From: CAYUQT01 sp964446835
Lineage (GTDB): Bacteria; Planctomycetota; Phycisphaerae; UBA1845; JAFGLZ01
Direction: 5' to 3'
Assembly: GCA_964446835.1 (NCBI GenBank)
Contig: CAYUQT010000015.1
Location: 102,848 to 166,847 of the forward strand
DNA length: 64,000 nt
Below are positions 63,485-64,000 of the stretch, piece after piece. The notes below the pieces were generated by a model. The model worked only from the letters and a program-made list of their open reading frames with translations. It was not told the DNA's origin and did no database searches. A program made the position numbers and the translations under genes. The number at the start of each line of letters is the position of its first letter. Within the stretch, counting starts at the first letter, position 1.

Positions 63485-64000
63485 ATGTCTCACTTTGTCC
63501 CATACTTTCACACGTTGCTGACGGCAGGGGATCGGGCATAGCGAATGGGCAATGGCTGGTGGGCGGTGCCGTGATTGGGGGCGCAAGGAGCCTATCCGGA
63601 GTTGTGGTATCGCCGAATGTCTCACTTTCGACGCATTCTTCACACGTTTTTGGGGGGGCGGGGAGGTAGAAGCTAGGAGTTGGGAGTTATAAGTTGGGAG
63701 TTGGAAGTCAGAAGCTGGTCGGTGGGCGTATTCGGATTGGGCGAGTCGGTGAATGTCTCACTTTGTCCCGCATTGTCGCATGTTCGGCGGGGCGGGGAGT
63801 TAGAAGCTGGTCGGTGGGCGGGCGAGGCGGCGGATGTCTCACTTTCGACACGTTCTTCACGCGTTTCGAGGGGGGACCTAGCGGTTCGTTCGGCGTGAAC
63901 GTCGGGGTTCGGACCGGAAGGGGACGCCTGGGTTGGGGTATCCGGATCCGGGCAGAGGACTGCCCGGCTCGGAGGGGAGCATGTCTCACTTTCGACATGT
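63485..64000 (-). repeat. Array of 30-bp repeats in two subtypes (reverse), cut by the window edge
   Basis: The same family as at 46350-46775 but inverted: 63485-63514 (B), 63617-63646 (A), 63753-63782 (B), 63834-63863 (A) and 63981-64000 (A, cut off). Each begins ATGTCTCACTTT; A continues with CGAC, B with GTCCC. Spacings are 132, 136, 81 and 147 bases, similar to the two spacing classes of the other array. Between units lies low-complexity GGGAGTT-rich sequence, and an exact 18-bp direct repeat (GAAGCTGGTCGGTGGGCG at 63711-63728 and 63803-63820). The array may continue beyond the window. Confidence 0.75.

Noticed and set aside
63218..63643. N-terminal extension of dctP
   Set aside because: It is translated repeat and low-complexity sequence; a lipoprotein signal and ribosome binding site lie at the ATG at 63217.
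63485..64000. Integron attC sites
   Set aside because: No RYYYAAC/GTTRRRY core sites, no cassette ORFs between units and no integrase in the window.

Overview
The window looks like a chromosomal segment of a GC-rich bacterium of the Planctomycetota, most likely class Phycisphaerae or a close relative. This is inferred from gene content: two DUF2961 (GH172-type) proteins, a DUF6599-like protein next to a DUF362 protein, a prepilin-type cleavage/methylation protein with a C-terminal DGH motif, large secreted glycosidases with malectin-like domains, an McsA-McsB arginine kinase pair, a YfhO-like membrane protein and frequent GTG/TTG starts. No 16S rRNA or other marker RNA is present, and I found no tRNA.

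Left part (1-13.3 kb): a cut-off Phd/YefM-PIN toxin-antitoxin pair with a palindromic operator; a plus-strand run of a lipoprotein, a DUF6599-like protein, a DUF362 protein and a secreted TIM-barrel-like protein; dnaA on the minus strand with DnaA boxes upstream (candidate oriC); a GNAT acetyltransferase; mcsA-mcsB overlapping by 4 bp; an SDR oxidoreductase; and a secreted DUF4091 protein.

Middle (13.7-38 kb): a sugar-related plus-strand locus (GH172-like protein, UroD-family protein, Gfo/Idh/MocA oxidoreductase, GH172-like lipoprotein, YfhO-like membrane protein). It is followed by a long minus-strand housekeeping cluster: nusA-infB-DUF503-rbfA-HhH/GPD-like protein-hisG-TPR lipoprotein-yebC. 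Upstream of nusA lie an orphan UgpC/MalK-type ABC ATPase with a near-perfect sigma-70 promoter and its own terminator, and then an orphan ResB-like protein.

Right part (38-64 kb), more accessory: a GH-A clan glycosidase; a fusion of a PhoPQ-activated (PqaA-type) alpha/beta-hydrolase with a complete penicillin-acylase-type Ntn hydrolase; a membrane protein with two Cys-Tyr-x-Met-Pro motifs whose stop overlaps the start of a radical SAM/SPASM protein (candidate substrate-maturase pair); a hicB-hicA pair whose toxin is only 58 aa; two tandem 1.4-kilo-residue GH36-like glycosidase paralogs; a GH78 alpha-L-rhamnosidase; a pseudopilin-type protein; and a TRAP transporter operon (dctP-dctQ-dctM). 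This 47-63 kb carbohydrate block is bracketed by two arrays, in opposite orientation, of one family of about 30-bp repeats that comes in two subtypes (46.35-46.78 kb and 63.49-64.0 kb).

The least explained items are the CYxMP protein/radical SAM pair, the hydrolase-acylase fusion, the two-subtype repeat arrays, and the HhH-GPD-like protein with a histone-H1-like tail inside the translation operon.
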